A stretch of 64,000 nucleotides of DNA from CAIWHR01 sp963830485 (GTDB lineage: Bacteria > Pseudomonadota > Gammaproteobacteria > Burkholderiales > Casimicrobiaceae): NCBI GenBank assembly GCA_963830485.1, contig CAWHNE010000012.1:62001-126000 (forward strand), given 5' to 3'. Made by a program: the position numbers and the translations under genes. The notes beneath the pieces are model-generated. The model ran no database searches and was not told the origin of the DNA. It worked only from the letters and a program-made list of their open reading frames with translations. Positions within the stretch are counted from its first letter, which is position 1. Each line of letters starts with the position of its first letter. Below, piece by piece: positions 30,589 to 43,789 of the stretch.

Positions 30589-30603
30589 TGCGAACAATTC
30601 TCA
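30589..30603. promoter_or_regulatory. Fur-like box upstream of bfd
   Basis: TGCGAACAATTCTCA matches the 7-1-7 Fur consensus TGATAAT-N-ATTATCA at about 10 of 14 positions and lies 15 bases upstream of the bfd start. The context (ferredoxin for iron release from bacterioferritin) fits iron control. The rest of 30313-30617 contains the hlyD leader hairpin and no gene. Confidence 0.5.
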
Positions 30604-30617
30604 TTTCTACCCTTCTC

Positions 30618-30812
30618 ATGTACGTCTGCGTCTGCAACGCCGTCACCGACCGCGAAATCCGCGGCGCCGTCGCGCTGGGCGCCCGCACGCTCGCCGACAT
30701 CAAGCACTCGCTCGGTGTCGGTGCCCGTTGCGGACGATGCGCAGACTGCGCGCAAGACCTGGTCGGCCAGGCAACGCCCGAGAAGGCCTCGCGCGCGGGC
30801 GGCGACGACTGA
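30618..30812 (+). CDS. bfd: Bacterioferritin-associated ferredoxin
   Basis: 64 residues, normal for Bfd. MYVCVCNAVTDREIRGAV at the start and the later GARCGRCADCAQDL supply the four Cys (C4, C6 and the CxxC pair) that bind a 2Fe-2S cluster. Bfd binds bacterioferritin and reduces its mineral core to release iron. The ATG at 30618 was chosen because family members start MYVC; the Fur-like box is just upstream. Bfr follows after 75 bases. Confidence 0.93.
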   Translation: MYVCVCNAVTDREIRGAVALGARTLADIKHSLGVGARCGRCADCAQDLVGQATPEKASRAGGDD

Positions 30813-30887
30813 CGGACGAGCCCTTGTATCCCCGGCGAGCAGTGGCTCGCCGGCCGCATCGACCCCCAGGCCCATCCGAGGACACCG

Positions 30888-31364
30888 ATGAAAGGCGACC
30901 GCGACGTGATCGCGCACTTGAATCGTGCGCTCCGCAACGAGCTGACCGCGATCAACCAGTACTTCCTGCACTCGCGGATGTTCAACAACTGGGGCTACCA
31001 CCGGCTGGGCGAGAAGGAGTACGCCGAGGCGATCGACGAGATGAAGCATGCGGATGCGCTGATCGAGCGGATCCTTTTCCTCGAGGGTCTGCCCAAGATG
31101 CAGGACATGGACAAGCTCCTGATCGGCGAGAACGTCCGTGAGGCACTCGAAGGCGATCTCACGCTCGAGCGCCGCGCGCATCCAATGTTGAAGGAGGCGA
31201 TCGCGCACTGCGAGAAGGCAGGCGACTACGTGTCGCGCGAGCTGTTCGAGGACATCCTCGAGTCCGAGGAAGATCACATCGACTACCTCGAGACGCAGCT
31301 CGATCTGCTGCGCGAAGTCGGCGAGCAGAACTACCTGCAGTCGCAGATGAAGGCGCCGTCGTAG
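30888..31364 (+). CDS. bfr: Bacterioferritin
   Basis: 158 residues, the usual 24-mer ferritin subunit with haem. MKGDRDVIAHLNRALRNELTAINQYFLHSRM contains the ferroxidase Glu (E18) and, in YHRLGEKEYAEAIDEMKHAD, the second ferroxidase ligands (E51, H54). The haem-binding Met is in LEGLPKMQDMD (M52-equivalent region). EEDHIDYLETQLDLL carries the last metal ligands. Stores iron in the cytoplasm; co-regulated with bfd judging by context. Confidence 0.95.
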   Translation: MKGDRDVIAHLNRALRNELTAINQYFLHSRMFNNWGYHRLGEKEYAEAIDEMKHADALIERILFLEGLPKMQDMDKLLIGENVREALEGDLTLERRAHPMLKEAIAHCEKAGDYVSRELFEDILESEEDHIDYLETQLDLLREVGEQNYLQSQMKAPS

Positions 31365-31379
31365 CGGGACCGCCGTCCG

Positions 31380-31615
31380 CGCCGTCGGCCTCCGCACAGC
31401 CAAGTCATGTCGCTGCGCCGATCTGTCGGCCTCACGCGGCGACTCGCGTTCGCTCGCTCCCCCTCGCCTTGGCCGGTTCGGCCTCCGCGCCGTTCGCACG
31501 AATCGTGACGCCCAGGGGTCGGCCTCTAAACGCGCTCCCGATTGCTCGCCTCCCCAAGCACGCTTGGGGCCCCGGCTCGCCGTTCGCGCGTTCCCCCGGC
31601 TCGCCGCTCGCGCCG
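31380..31615 (-). repeat. Stop-codon-abutting repeat, family A, two units after the second EamA gene
   Basis: Starts directly at the TAG of the EamA gene. The duplicated GCGCGA(A/G)CGGCGAGCCGGGG block and the hairpin 31552-31569 (CCCCAAGC-GT-GCTTGGGG) are followed by a second, diverged unit. The array fills the gap to the convergent bfr gene; nothing else is seen. Confidence 0.8.
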
Positions 31616-32557
31616 CTACCCGCCTTCGCCCGGCGCGGCGACCGCAAGCGCGGTCGCGCCGCGCCGGCTCGAGCGCAGCGCGATGGCGGTCACGATCACG
31701 AGCCCGGCGCCGATCAACGCGATCCCCGTCCATTCGCTCGCCGACAGCCGCTCGCCGAAGACCCACGCGGAGCTCGCGAGCGCGATCACGGGGATCGCGA
31801 ACATGTTGAGCGACGCCGTGCCCGCCGGCAGCACGCGCAGGATGGCGATCCACAGCAGAAAGCCGATCGCGGTCGACACCGCGCCCACGTAGACGAGGAG
31901 CGCTCCCTGCGCGAGGCTCCAGCGCGTATCGGGAAAGTCGACGCCGATGGCGAGGAGCGTCAGCGGCACCACGCCGAGGAGCATCTGCCACGCCGTGAAG
32001 TTCAGCATATCGAGTTGGCGCCGCTGCTGGTAGTACTTCGTCGCGACGGTCCCCGCCGCCCAGCCGAAGCCCGAAAGGACCGCCCAGAGCCGCGGCGCGA
32101 GATCGCCGCGCCAGTTCCACGGCTCGACGACGAACGCGAGCCCGGCGAACGCGGCGGCGATCGCGAGCCACTGCAGGCCGCGCACGCGCTCATGCAGCAC
32201 CGGCCACGCGATGAGCAGCGTCCAGAACGGCATCGTGAACACGAGCACCGACGTGCGCCCGGCGCCGCCGCCCGCGAGCGCCATCGTCGTCGACAGAAAA
32301 TTGATCGTCGTCTGGAAGAAGCCGGTGACGAGGGCGGCTATCCAGTCCTCCGGGAGCAGTGGGCCTCGGCGGACGAACAGGGCGCCGAACAGCACGGCGA
32401 CGGCGACCCACGTCCGCTGCACATTGAACACGAGCGGATGGGCATCCACGAGCGCCTGCTTCATCGCGATCCAGTTGAAACCCCAGATCAGCGTCAGCAG
32501 CACAAGCGCGGCGTACGCGGCGCGGCGGGTCCGAATGCGGAGACGCGGCACGGTCAT
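31616..32557 (-). CDS. EamA/DMT-family transporter
   Basis: 313 residues with ten hydrophobic segments in two EamA halves: LTLIWGFNWIAMKQALVDAH and FVVEPWNWRGDLAPRL between them, WQMLLGVVPLTLLAIGVDFP in the second half. Inner-membrane exporter of the drug/metabolite superfamily, substrate unknown. Its ATG overlaps the TGA of the alpha/beta hydrolase gene by four bases (ATGA), so the two are translationally coupled. Not closely similar to the EamA gene at 24.9 kb. Confidence 0.88.
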   Translation of the reverse strand: MTVPRLRIRTRRAAYAALVLLTLIWGFNWIAMKQALVDAHPLVFNVQRTWVAVAVLFGALFVRRGPLLPEDWIAALVTGFFQTTINFLSTTMALAGGGAGRTSVLVFTMPFWTLLIAWPVLHERVRGLQWLAIAAAFAGLAFVVEPWNWRGDLAPRLWAVLSGFGWAAGTVATKYYQQRRQLDMLNFTAWQMLLGVVPLTLLAIGVDFPDTRWSLAQGALLVYVGAVSTAIGFLLWIAILRVLPAGTASLNMFAIPVIALASSAWVFGERLSASEWTGIALIGAGLVIVTAIALRSSRRGATALAVAAPGEGG

Positions 32558-33462
32558 CCGCGCGCTGCCGTTTCCGCGAGGAAGTCCTCGATCGCGGCCG
32601 CCACGGCCGCCGGCTGGTCATGATGCAGCATGTGCGACGCGGCGGGCACGACAACGAGGTGTGCATCGCGAATGTGCGCCATGCGCCGCCGGATTCCGTC
32701 GAGGCCGTCGGCGCCCGCCTCGCCTTCCGGATGATCGCCGAGCCACTTGGGGATCGACGATTCCGCGGCGGCGACCCACAACGTCGGTGCGACGATCTCC
32801 CGCCAGACGGCGTACGCCTCCTCGACGCGGTAGGTCGTCGGGAAGGGCAGCTTGTGGCGCGGATCGGAACGAAGGCGCGCGCATCCATCCGGCAGCGTCT
32901 CCGCCCAGTGCGAAGCGAGAAAGTTCGCCGCCTCACGCGGCAGCCGCGGGTTATTCTTCTGCAGGCGGTCGGCGACCGCGTCGAGATTCGCGTACGGCGC
33001 GAAGTCAGGCGGCGCGGCGAGTGCGTCGAGCCACGCGGCGATCTTCTTCGGGGCGCGGCCGGCGTCCTCGGCCGGTATGCCGAAGCCTTCGAGGGAGACG
33101 GCGCGCCGCACGCGCGCGGGCCGCGCGCCTGCATACAGCATCACGACGTTGCCGCCCAGGCTGTGACCAACGAGGTCCACCCGCTCGCCGGGCGCGAGCG
33201 CATCGATCAGTGCCTCGAGATCGGCGACGTAGTCGGGAAACCAGTAGCCCTGCGCCTGCCATTCGCTGCGCCCGAAGCCGCGCAGGTCCGGCGCGATCGC
33301 GTGAATCTCGCGCTCGAACGCGTCGACGAGGAACTGGAACGACGCGGCGACGTCCATCCACCCGTGCAGCAGGAAGAGCTTGGGCGCAGCTGGATCGCCC
33401 CAGGTGAGCACGTGGTGCGAGAGTCCGCGCAGCGCGATCCGGTGCGAGGTCGCGCGCTTCAC
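32554..33462 (-). CDS. Alpha/beta-fold hydrolase
   Basis: 302 residues from GTG 33462; the longer frame to 33582 adds an unlikely Arg/Ala-rich stretch. HGWMDVAASFQFLVDAF is the oxyanion-hole region, GHSLGGN at 99-105 places the nucleophile at S101, and PAASHMLHHDQPAAVAAAIEDFL supplies the C-terminal His. Similar to esterases and epoxide hydrolase-like proteins; substrate unknown. Coupled to the EamA exporter downstream. Confidence 0.85.
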   Translation of the reverse strand: MKRATSHRIALRGLSHHVLTWGDPAAPKLFLLHGWMDVAASFQFLVDAFEREIHAIAPDLRGFGRSEWQAQGYWFPDYVADLEALIDALAPGERVDLVGHSLGGNVVMLYAGARPARVRRAVSLEGFGIPAEDAGRAPKKIAAWLDALAAPPDFAPYANLDAVADRLQKNNPRLPREAANFLASHWAETLPDGCARLRSDPRHKLPFPTTYRVEEAYAVWREIVAPTLWVAAAESSIPKWLGDHPEGEAGADGLDGIRRRMAHIRDAHLVVVPAASHMLHHDQPAAVAAAIEDFLAETAARG

Positions 33463-33481
33463 ACCACGCCTGCGCGCTTCG

Positions 33482-33823
33482 TCACTTCTTCCGGCAGAGG
33501 GCGAGGCCGTCCTGCCATCCGGTGCGATAGTTGCCCTCCGCGGCGAAGCGTGTCGTGTCCTTGCGCTCGGTACCGCCCGCACTCGCGCAGCCGTCGGCGT
33601 AGCCCTGGCGATACGGCAACGGGAAGCCGGACAGGTTGACGTTGGGCGGCGGCGGCTCGACGTTGCGTGGCGCGGGCGCAGCGGCCGGTGAGGAGGGCGC
33701 GGCCGGTTCCGAGGGTGCCGCCGGTCCGGCGCCGGGCGTCGCGCAGCCGCCCGCGATCATGGCCAGCGCGCTCGCGGCGAGGAGCGAACGCGCGTTCAAC
33801 ACGAGAGTAGACGAGCAGGACAC
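33482..33823 (-). CDS. Small predicted lipoprotein of unknown function
   Basis: 113 residues. Lipobox AMIAGGC with Cys at residue 27 after a hydrophobic signal. A long Pro/Ala/Ser linker (residues 30-60, several AAP repeats) precedes a compact C-terminal part, FPLPYRQGYADGCASAGGTERKD and NYRTGWQDGLALCRKK, with two Cys that could pair and two aromatic-G-x-x-D/W-G repeats (QGYADG, TGWQDG). Similar small lipoproteins with YxxGxxDGC are common in betaproteobacteria, all uncharacterised. Ends 19 bases before the hydrolase gene. Confidence 0.65.
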   Translation of the reverse strand: MSCSSTLVLNARSLLAASALAMIAGGCATPGAGPAAPSEPAAPSSPAAAPAPRNVEPPPPNVNLSGFPLPYRQGYADGCASAGGTERKDTTRFAAEGNYRTGWQDGLALCRKK

Positions 33824-33884
33824 GCGAAGCGATCGGCGCGCACGACGGACGGGTTAGAATTCTAGCACTCCGCATCGTTCCGCC

Positions 33885-36800
33885 ATGTCCGCACCTGCGT
33901 TCGTCCACCTGCGTCTGCACAGCGAGTACTCGATCGTCGACGGGACTGTGCGCATCGACCAGGCGATCGGCGCCGCAGTCGCCGATGCGATGCCCGCTCT
34001 GGCGCTTACGGACCTCGGCAACGCGTTCGGCCTCGTCAAGTTCTACAAGGCGGCGCGCGCGGCCGGCGTAAAGCCGCTGTGGGGTTGCGACGTGTGGCTC
34101 ACGCACGACGCCGAGCGCGATGCGCCGTTTCGCGCACTGTTCCTCGCGCAGACGCGGGCGGGATACCTCCGGCTCGCCGAGTGGTTGACACGCGCCTACC
34201 GCGGCAACGCCCACCGCGGTCGTGCGGAGCTCCGTCGCGAGTGGTTCGACGAAGGCGCCGACGGGCTGATCGCGCTCTCCGGCGCGCGTGACGGCGACGT
34301 CGGGCAGATGTTGCTGCAGGGCCATCGCGCCGGCGCGGCGAAGGCGGCACGCGAATGGGCCGGGCGGTTTCCGGGCCGGTATTACCTCGAAGTGCAGCGT
34401 GCCGGGCGCGACGGCGACGACGAGCTCGTCGCGGCGACCGTCGACCTCGCGCGGGAGCTCGGCCTGCCGGTCGTCGCGACACACCCGGTCCAGTTCCTGC
34501 GTCCCGGCGATTTTCGCGCGCACGAGGCGCGCGTGTGCATCTCGGAAGGCCATGCGCTGTCCGATCCGCGGCGCCCGAAGCGGTTCACGCCGGAGCAGCA
34601 TTTCCGAACGCAGGCCGAGATGGCCGCCGCGTTCGTCGATCTGCCGGAGGCGCTCGCGAACTCGGTGGCGATCGCGCAGCGCTGCAATTTCGCGCTGCCG
34701 CTCGACCGGAACTACCTGCCCGAGTTTCCGACGCCTGCGGGCGTCACGCTCGACGATCACCTGCGACGCGAGGCCGAAGCGGGGCTCACGCGCCGCCTCG
34801 AGGCGCTCTACCCCGATCCCGCCGCGCGCGAGGGAAAGCGCGCGGCCTACGACGAGCGGCTCGCCTTCGAAACGAAGACGATCGTGCAGATGGGCTTCGC
34901 GGGATACTTCCTGATCGTCGCCGACTTCATCAACTGGGCGAAAGGCAACGGCGTGCCCGTCGGACCGGGGCGCGGCTCCGGCGCGGGCTCGCTCGTCGCC
35001 TACGCGCTCGGCATCACCGACCTCGACCCGCTGCGCTACGGGCTTCTGTTCGAGCGCTTTCTCAATCCCGAACGCGTATCGATGCCCGATTTCGACATCG
35101 ATTTCTGCCAGGACGGCCGCGATCGCGTCATCGACTACGTGAAGCATAAGTACGGCGCCGAGTCGGTGTCGCAGATCGTAACGTTCGGCACGATGGCGGC
35201 GAAGGCGGTCGTGCGCGACGCCGGGCGCGTGCTCGACCTGCCCTATACCTTCTGCGACGGCATCGCGAAGCTGATCCCGTTCCAGCCCGGCAAGCTCATC
35301 ACGCTCAAGATGGCGCGAGAGATGGAGCCGCTGCTCGCCGAGCGCGAGAAGACCGAGGAGGAGGTGCGCGGGCTGCTCGAGCTCGCCGAATCGCTCGAGG
35401 GCCTGACGCGCAACGTCGGAATGCACGCGGGCGGCGTGCTGATCGCGCCCGGACGCCTCACCGACTTCTGTCCGCTGTACACGCAGGCCGGCGCCGACGG
35501 CATGGTGTCGCAGTTCGACAAGGACGACGTCGAGGCGATCGGCCTCGTCAAGTTCGACTTCCTGGGCCTGACCACGCTGACGATTCTCGACTGGACGCTG
35601 CGCTACGTCCGCGGGCTCGACCCGGCGTTCGCGCTCACGCTCGACACGCTGCCGCTCGACGACAAGGCCGCCTACGACATCTTCCGCACCGGCAATACCG
35701 CCGCCGTGTTCCAGTTCGAATCGCGCGGCATGCGCGACCTCGTGAAGCAGGCGCCGCCGACCCGCTTCGAGGACGTGATTGCGCTGGTCGCGCTGTATCG
35801 CCCCGGGCCGATGGAGCTCATCCCCGACTACATCGCGCGCAAGAGCGGGCGCGAGCGCGCCGACTACGTCGACCCGCGACTCGAGCCGATCCTGGCGCCG
35901 ACGCACGGCGTGATGATCTACCAGGAGCAGGTGATGCAGATCGCGCAGGCGATCGGCGGCTACACGCTGGGCCGCGCCGATCTGCTGCGCCGCGCGATGG
36001 GCAAGAAGAACGTGCAGGAGATGGCTACGCACCGCGACGTGTTCATCGCCGGCGCCGAGGCGAACGGGTTCACGCGGTCGAAGGCCTCGCACCTGTTCGA
36101 CCTGATGGAGAAGTTCGCGGGCTACGGCTTCAACAAGTCGCACGCAGCCGCCTACGCGCTCGTCGCCTACCAGACCGCGTACTTCAAGGCCCACCACGCG
36201 AGCGCGTTCATGGCTGCGAACCTCGCGCTCGTGATGGACGACACCGACAAGGTGCGCGGGCTCCGCGACGACGCGCTCGCGCTGGGGCTCGACGTCCTGC
36301 CGCCCGACGTCAATGCATCGAACTACCGCTTCGAGCCGGTCGACGCGACGCGGATCCGCTACGGGCTGGGCGGCATCAAGGGCACGGGGGAACAGGCGAT
36401 CGCATCGATCGTCGCCGCGCGCGAGGCGGACGGCCCGTTCCGCGATCTGTTCGACTTCTGTCGCCGCGTCGACAAGCGGCTCGTCAACCGGCGCGTCGTC
36501 GAGGCGCTGATCAAGGCGGGCGCGTTCGACACGATCGATGCGCGGCGCGCGACGCTCTACGCCTCGGTCGGCGCCGCGCTCGCCGAGGCCGAGCATGCCG
36601 AGGCCCAGGCGTCGCAGGTGTCGCTCTTCGCGGAGGAGCAGGCAGCCCCGCTGCCGCTCGTCGCCGCGCGCGAGTGGACCGACGCCGAGCGGCTCGTCCA
36701 TGAGAAGGCGGCGGTCGGCTATTACCTGTCCGGGCATCCGTACCATGGCTACGCGGCGGAGCTCGCGCCGCTCGTCCGCACGCCGCTCGCAAGCCTGCAG

Positions 36801-37313
36801 CCGCGCCGGGACGCGGTGCTCGTGGCCGGCATCGTCACGGGCCTGCGCGTACAGTCGAGCCGGCGCGGCAAGATGGCGTTCGTGACGCTCGACGACGGCG
36901 GCGGCTCGGCCGAGGTCGTCGTCTTCAACGAGACGTTCGACGCCGCGCGGAGCCTTCTGCGCGAGGACCAGCTCGTGATCGTCGAAGCGAAGATCCAGCA
37001 GCGTATCGCCGACGACGGCCAGATGCAGGGGCTGCGCATCGTCGCCGATGCCGTCTACGACCTCGCCGCGATTCGCAAACGCTATGCGAAGGGCCTGCGC
37101 CTCGCGTGCAACGGCGGCGCCGATGCCGGGCGGCTGGCCGAGCTCATCGCGCCTTTCCGTCCCGGCGCGTGCCCGGTTGTCGTCGAGTACCGCAATCGTG
37201 GCGTCGGCGGCGAGATCGAGCTGCCCGAAGCGTGGCGCGTGAATCCCGACGAGATGCTGATCGCGCAGCTCCGCGACTGGCTCACTCCCGAGAACGTGCG
37301 GGTCGTGTATTGA
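33885..37313 (+). CDS. dnaE: DNA polymerase III subunit alpha
   Basis: Replicative polymerase, 1142 residues, intact. PHP domain at the N-terminus (VHLRLHSEYSIVDGTVRI). Palm catalytic aspartates in the PDFDIDF motif (D402, D404) and a third in the downstream VGPGRGSGAGSLVAYALGI context of the C-family polymerases. The fingers/beta-binding part includes MGKKNVQEMATHR and GYGFNKSHAAAYAL; the C-terminal OB-fold is LVAGIVTGLRVQSSRRGKMA. The MFS gene starts at the stop codon. Confidence 0.97.
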   Translation: MSAPAFVHLRLHSEYSIVDGTVRIDQAIGAAVADAMPALALTDLGNAFGLVKFYKAARAAGVKPLWGCDVWLTHDAERDAPFRALFLAQTRAGYLRLAEWLTRAYRGNAHRGRAELRREWFDEGADGLIALSGARDGDVGQMLLQGHRAGAAKAAREWAGRFPGRYYLEVQRAGRDGDDELVAATVDLARELGLPVVATHPVQFLRPGDFRAHEARVCISEGHALSDPRRPKRFTPEQHFRTQAEMAAAFVDLPEALANSVAIAQRCNFALPLDRNYLPEFPTPAGVTLDDHLRREAEAGLTRRLEALYPDPAAREGKRAAYDERLAFETKTIVQMGFAGYFLIVADFINWAKGNGVPVGPGRGSGAGSLVAYALGITDLDPLRYGLLFERFLNPERVSMPDFDIDFCQDGRDRVIDYVKHKYGAESVSQIVTFGTMAAKAVVRDAGRVLDLPYTFCDGIAKLIPFQPGKLITLKMAREMEPLLAEREKTEEEVRGLLELAESLEGLTRNVGMHAGGVLIAPGRLTDFCPLYTQAGADGMVSQFDKDDVEAIGLVKFDFLGLTTLTILDWTLRYVRGLDPAFALTLDTLPLDDKAAYDIFRTGNTAAVFQFESRGMRDLVKQAPPTRFEDVIALVALYRPGPMELIPDYIARKSGRERADYVDPRLEPILAPTHGVMIYQEQVMQIAQAIGGYTLGRADLLRRAMGKKNVQEMATHRDVFIAGAEANGFTRSKASHLFDLMEKFAGYGFNKSHAAAYALVAYQTAYFKAHHASAFMAANLALVMDDTDKVRGLRDDALALGLDVLPPDVNASNYRFEPVDATRIRYGLGGIKGTGEQAIASIVAAREADGPFRDLFDFCRRVDKRLVNRRVVEALIKAGAFDTIDARRATLYASVGAALAEAEHAEAQASQVSLFAEEQAAPLPLVAAREWTDAERLVHEKAAVGYYLSGHPYHGYAAELAPLVRTPLASLQPRRDAVLVAGIVTGLRVQSSRRGKMAFVTLDDGGGSAEVVVFNETFDAARSLLREDQLVIVEAKIQQRIADDGQMQGLRIVADAVYDLAAIRKRYAKGLRLACNGGADAGRLAELIAPFRPGACPVVVEYRNRGVGGEIELPEAWRVNPDEMLIAQLRDWLTPENVRVVY

Positions 37314-38596
37314 GCGGCCCGCGCGCGTGGCTCCCGCGCGAGGGTCTGTGGGGCCATCGCGACTTCGTGCTCCTGTGGAGCGCGCAAGGCATCTCGGCGG
37401 TCGGCTCGCGGGTCACGCGGACCGCGCTGCCGATGGCCGCCATCCTGGTCGCGGGCGCCGGGGCGCTCGACCTGGGGCTTCTCGCGGTGACGCTCACGCT
37501 GCCGCGTGCCCTCCTCGCGTGGTTCGGCGGCGGGTTCGTCGATCGCCACCGCCGGCGGCCCATCCTGATCGGCGCGGACGTGGTCCGCTGTGTCGCCTTG
37601 CTGACGATTCCCGCGGCTGCGTGGTCGGGCACGCTCTCGCTGCCGCTCCTCTATGCCGTCGCCGCGATCACCGGCGTCGCGACCGTACTCTTCGAGCTCG
37701 CCGATCATGTGTTCATCACGGACCTCGTTAGGCGCGAGCAGCTGCTCGAGGCCAACGGCAAGCGCGAGGCGGTCGATGCGGTCGCCGAGATCACGGGGCC
37801 GGCGCTGGGCGGCGCGCTTGTGGCGTGGCTGACGGCACCGATCGCGATCGCTGTCGACGCCGCCTCGTTCGTCGCCTCGGCCTTCCTGATTGCGCGCATC
37901 CGCCAGCGCGAGACGATTTCCGCGCCGCCGGTCGCGGCGTCGCTGCTCGGCGACGTGCGCACCGGGATCCACGTCGTGTGGCGCGATCCCGCGATCCGCG
38001 CACTGTTCATCGCCGCGGCGACGATGACGCTCTTCGGCAGCTTCATGGCCGCGCTGTACACGCTCTTCGCGCTCAAGACACTCGGGCTTTCGCCGATCGA
38101 GCTCGGGATCACGATCGGCTGCGGCGGGGTCGGCGCGCTCGCCGGCGCCGCGTTCTCCGGCCGCGCCGCGATTCGCTACGGCCCGCGCCGGACCCTGCTC
38201 TGGACGCTCGCGCTCGGAGCGGCCATGCAGGTCCTCATCCCGCTCGCGCCCCCGGTGCCATGGATCGCGATGGCGTTCCTGATCGCGACCCAGGTCGTCG
38301 GGGACGGCGTGCTGACCGTCTATCTCGTCAACGAGACGACGCTGCGGCAGCGGCTGCTGCCGTCCGAGGCCCTCGGGCGCGCGGCGGCGACGTTCCAGGT
38401 CGCCAACGGCACGCTGACGCCCATCGGCGCGCTGATCGGCGGCGCGCTCGCCGAGGGCATCGGCGTCCGGCCGACGCTGTGGCTGCTGGCGATCGGCTAC
38501 GCTCTCGCCTTCCTTTCGCTCGTCGTGGCTCGGCATGCGTTGCCCGAGCGCGCGCCGTCGCCGGCCGTTCTTGACCCGTCGGAGGCAACAGGGTAG
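37310..38596 (+). CDS. Major facilitator superfamily transporter, enterobactin-exporter-like
   Basis: 428 residues with twelve hydrophobic segments. Start taken as TTG 37310, which overlaps the dnaE stop (TTGA), since no ATG or GTG in frame precedes the first membrane helix. N-terminal FVLLWSAQGISAVGSRVTRTALPM and VDRHRRRPILIGADVVR (the MFS loop 2-3 signature), EANGKREAVDAVAEITGPALGG and LGLSPIELGITIGCGGVGAL place it in the MFS_3/EntS-like group. Function and substrate unknown. Confidence 0.82.
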   Translation: MSGPRAWLPREGLWGHRDFVLLWSAQGISAVGSRVTRTALPMAAILVAGAGALDLGLLAVTLTLPRALLAWFGGGFVDRHRRRPILIGADVVRCVALLTIPAAAWSGTLSLPLLYAVAAITGVATVLFELADHVFITDLVRREQLLEANGKREAVDAVAEITGPALGGALVAWLTAPIAIAVDAASFVASAFLIARIRQRETISAPPVAASLLGDVRTGIHVVWRDPAIRALFIAAATMTLFGSFMAALYTLFALKTLGLSPIELGITIGCGGVGALAGAAFSGRAAIRYGPRRTLLWTLALGAAMQVLIPLAPPVPWIAMAFLIATQVVGDGVLTVYLVNETTLRQRLLPSEALGRAAATFQVANGTLTPIGALIGGALAEGIGVRPTLWLLAIGYALAFLSLVVARHALPERAPSPAVLDPSEATG

Positions 38597-38655
38597 CGTC
38601 GCCGTGCCCAGTTTCCCGCGGCCCGAGCCGCGCATCTGCGACGACGGGGAGGTCG

Positions 38656-42144
<3,489 letters not shown>

Positions 42145-42148
<4 letters not shown>

Positions 42149-43710
42149 CGCGCGAGGTCCGCGCGCAGCGCCGTTTTCAGCACCTTGCCGGCGTTGTTCT
42201 TCGGCAGCTCGGCCAGGAACACGTACGCCTTCGGCCGCTTGAACCGCGCGATGCGCTCGAGGCAGAACGCGTCGAGCGCGCGCTCGAGCGCGACGTGGTT
42301 GGACGGGTCGGACACCACGGTGCGCGCGACGACGCACGCGACCACCTCCTCGCCCCACTCCGGATGCGGGCGGCCGATCACGGCAACCTCTGCGACGTCC
42401 GGGTGGGCTTGCAGCACTTCCTCGACTTCGCGCGGGTAGATATTCGAGCCGCCGCTGATGATCAGGTCCTTCGAGCGGTCCTTGAGCGTGAGGAAGCCGT
42501 CGGCGTCGAACGCGCCGACGTCGCCGGTGTGCAGCCAGCCGCCCGCGAGCGTCGCGGCGCTCGCCTCGGGATTCATCCAGTACCCCGCCATCACCGTCGG
42601 CCCGCGCACGAGCACCTCGCCCGTCCTACCCGCCGGCAGCGGTGCGCCGTCCTCGCCCGCGACGACGACATCGACACCGGTCTGCGCGATGCCGACGGAG
42701 CCGATTCGTGCATCGTCGCCGCGTGCGAGCGCATCGGCGAGGAGCGCCCGGTTCATCGAGGTGATCGTCATCGGCGACTCGCCCTGCCCGTAGATCTGCG
42801 CGAGGCGCGGGCCGAGCGCGCGATACGCGTCTTTGCAGTCGGCGACGTACATCGGGCCGCCGCCGAAGACGATGCTCTTCAGCCGATCGAGTCGCGCGCG
42901 GCCGATCGCGGGGGCGCCGACCAGACGCTTCACCATCGTCGGCGCGGCAAAGAACGACGCGCGGTCCCATGCGGCGAGCAGCGCGACGATCTCGTCGGGA
43001 TCGAATCCGCCGGATTCCGGCACGACGTTGACGGCGCCCGCGAGGACGTGCGGAAGTACATAGAGTCCCGAGCCGTGCGACAGCGGCGCCGGATGCAGGA
43101 TCGCGTCGCCGGGCGCGATCACTTCGACGTCGGTGAGGAAGCCTTGGCTCATCGCGCGCAGATTGCCGTGCGTGATGACGACGCCCTTCGGCCTGCCCGT
43201 CGTGCCGCTCGTGTAGAAGAGCCATGCGGGATCGCCATCTGCGCAGGGCGCGGGCTCGGCGCGCGGCGTCGCGCGACGCAGCGCGGCGAACTCGGCGCTG
43301 CCGAAGAGGACAATCCGTTCGAGCGCCGGCGCCTCGCTCGCCGCTTCGTCGATCGCCGCGTGCCACGCGACGTCGACGAACGCCCAGCGGGCGCCGCTGT
43401 TCGCGAGGATGTATCCAAGCTCCTTCGGATGGAGCTTCGCGTTGACCGGCACGGCGACGAGTCCCGCCCACCAGACTCCGAACAGCGCCTCGACGTAGTC
43501 GGTCACGTTGCGCGAGACGAGCGCGACGCGCTCGCCGGGCTGCATGCCTGCGGCCTCGAGCGCGCCGGCGATACGCGCCGCGCGGTCCGCGAGCGCAGCG
43601 TAGTCGCACACCACATCGGCGCCCTGCGCCAGCGCCGGCAGCCGCGGCCAGGCACGCGCGGTGCGAACAAGCAGCGAGGCGACGTTACCGGGCGAGTCGG
43701 CGTTCCACAT
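42145..43710 (-). CDS. Acyl-CoA ligase (AMP-forming)
   Basis: 521 residues from ATG 43710; the upstream frame to 43791 overlaps the divergent gene and is unlikely. AMP-binding signature FYTSGTTGRPKGVVITHGN, then YGQGESPMTITS, GEVLVRGPTVMAGYWMNPE, HTGDVGAFDADGFLTLKDR and, at the C-terminus, PKNNAGKVLKTALR with the catalytic Lys. Activates a carboxylic acid to its CoA thioester; long-chain versus aromatic substrates cannot be told. Its stop codon shares CTAG with the stop of the convergent kinase gene. Confidence 0.9.
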
Positions 43711-43789
43711 CGATCGCAGTGTAGCGAAAGCGCGCGCCGCGGGAGACTCGCTACAATGGGCGCTCGGTTGCCATCGCGACGATACGATC

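Noticed and set aside
30468..32171. 567-residue minus-strand frame across bfd, bfr and repeats
   Set aside because: Antisense of bfd/bfr joined to the repeat array; no conserved domain.
33459..36746. 1095-residue minus-strand frame opposite dnaE
   Set aside because: Antisense shadow of dnaE with biased composition and no domain.
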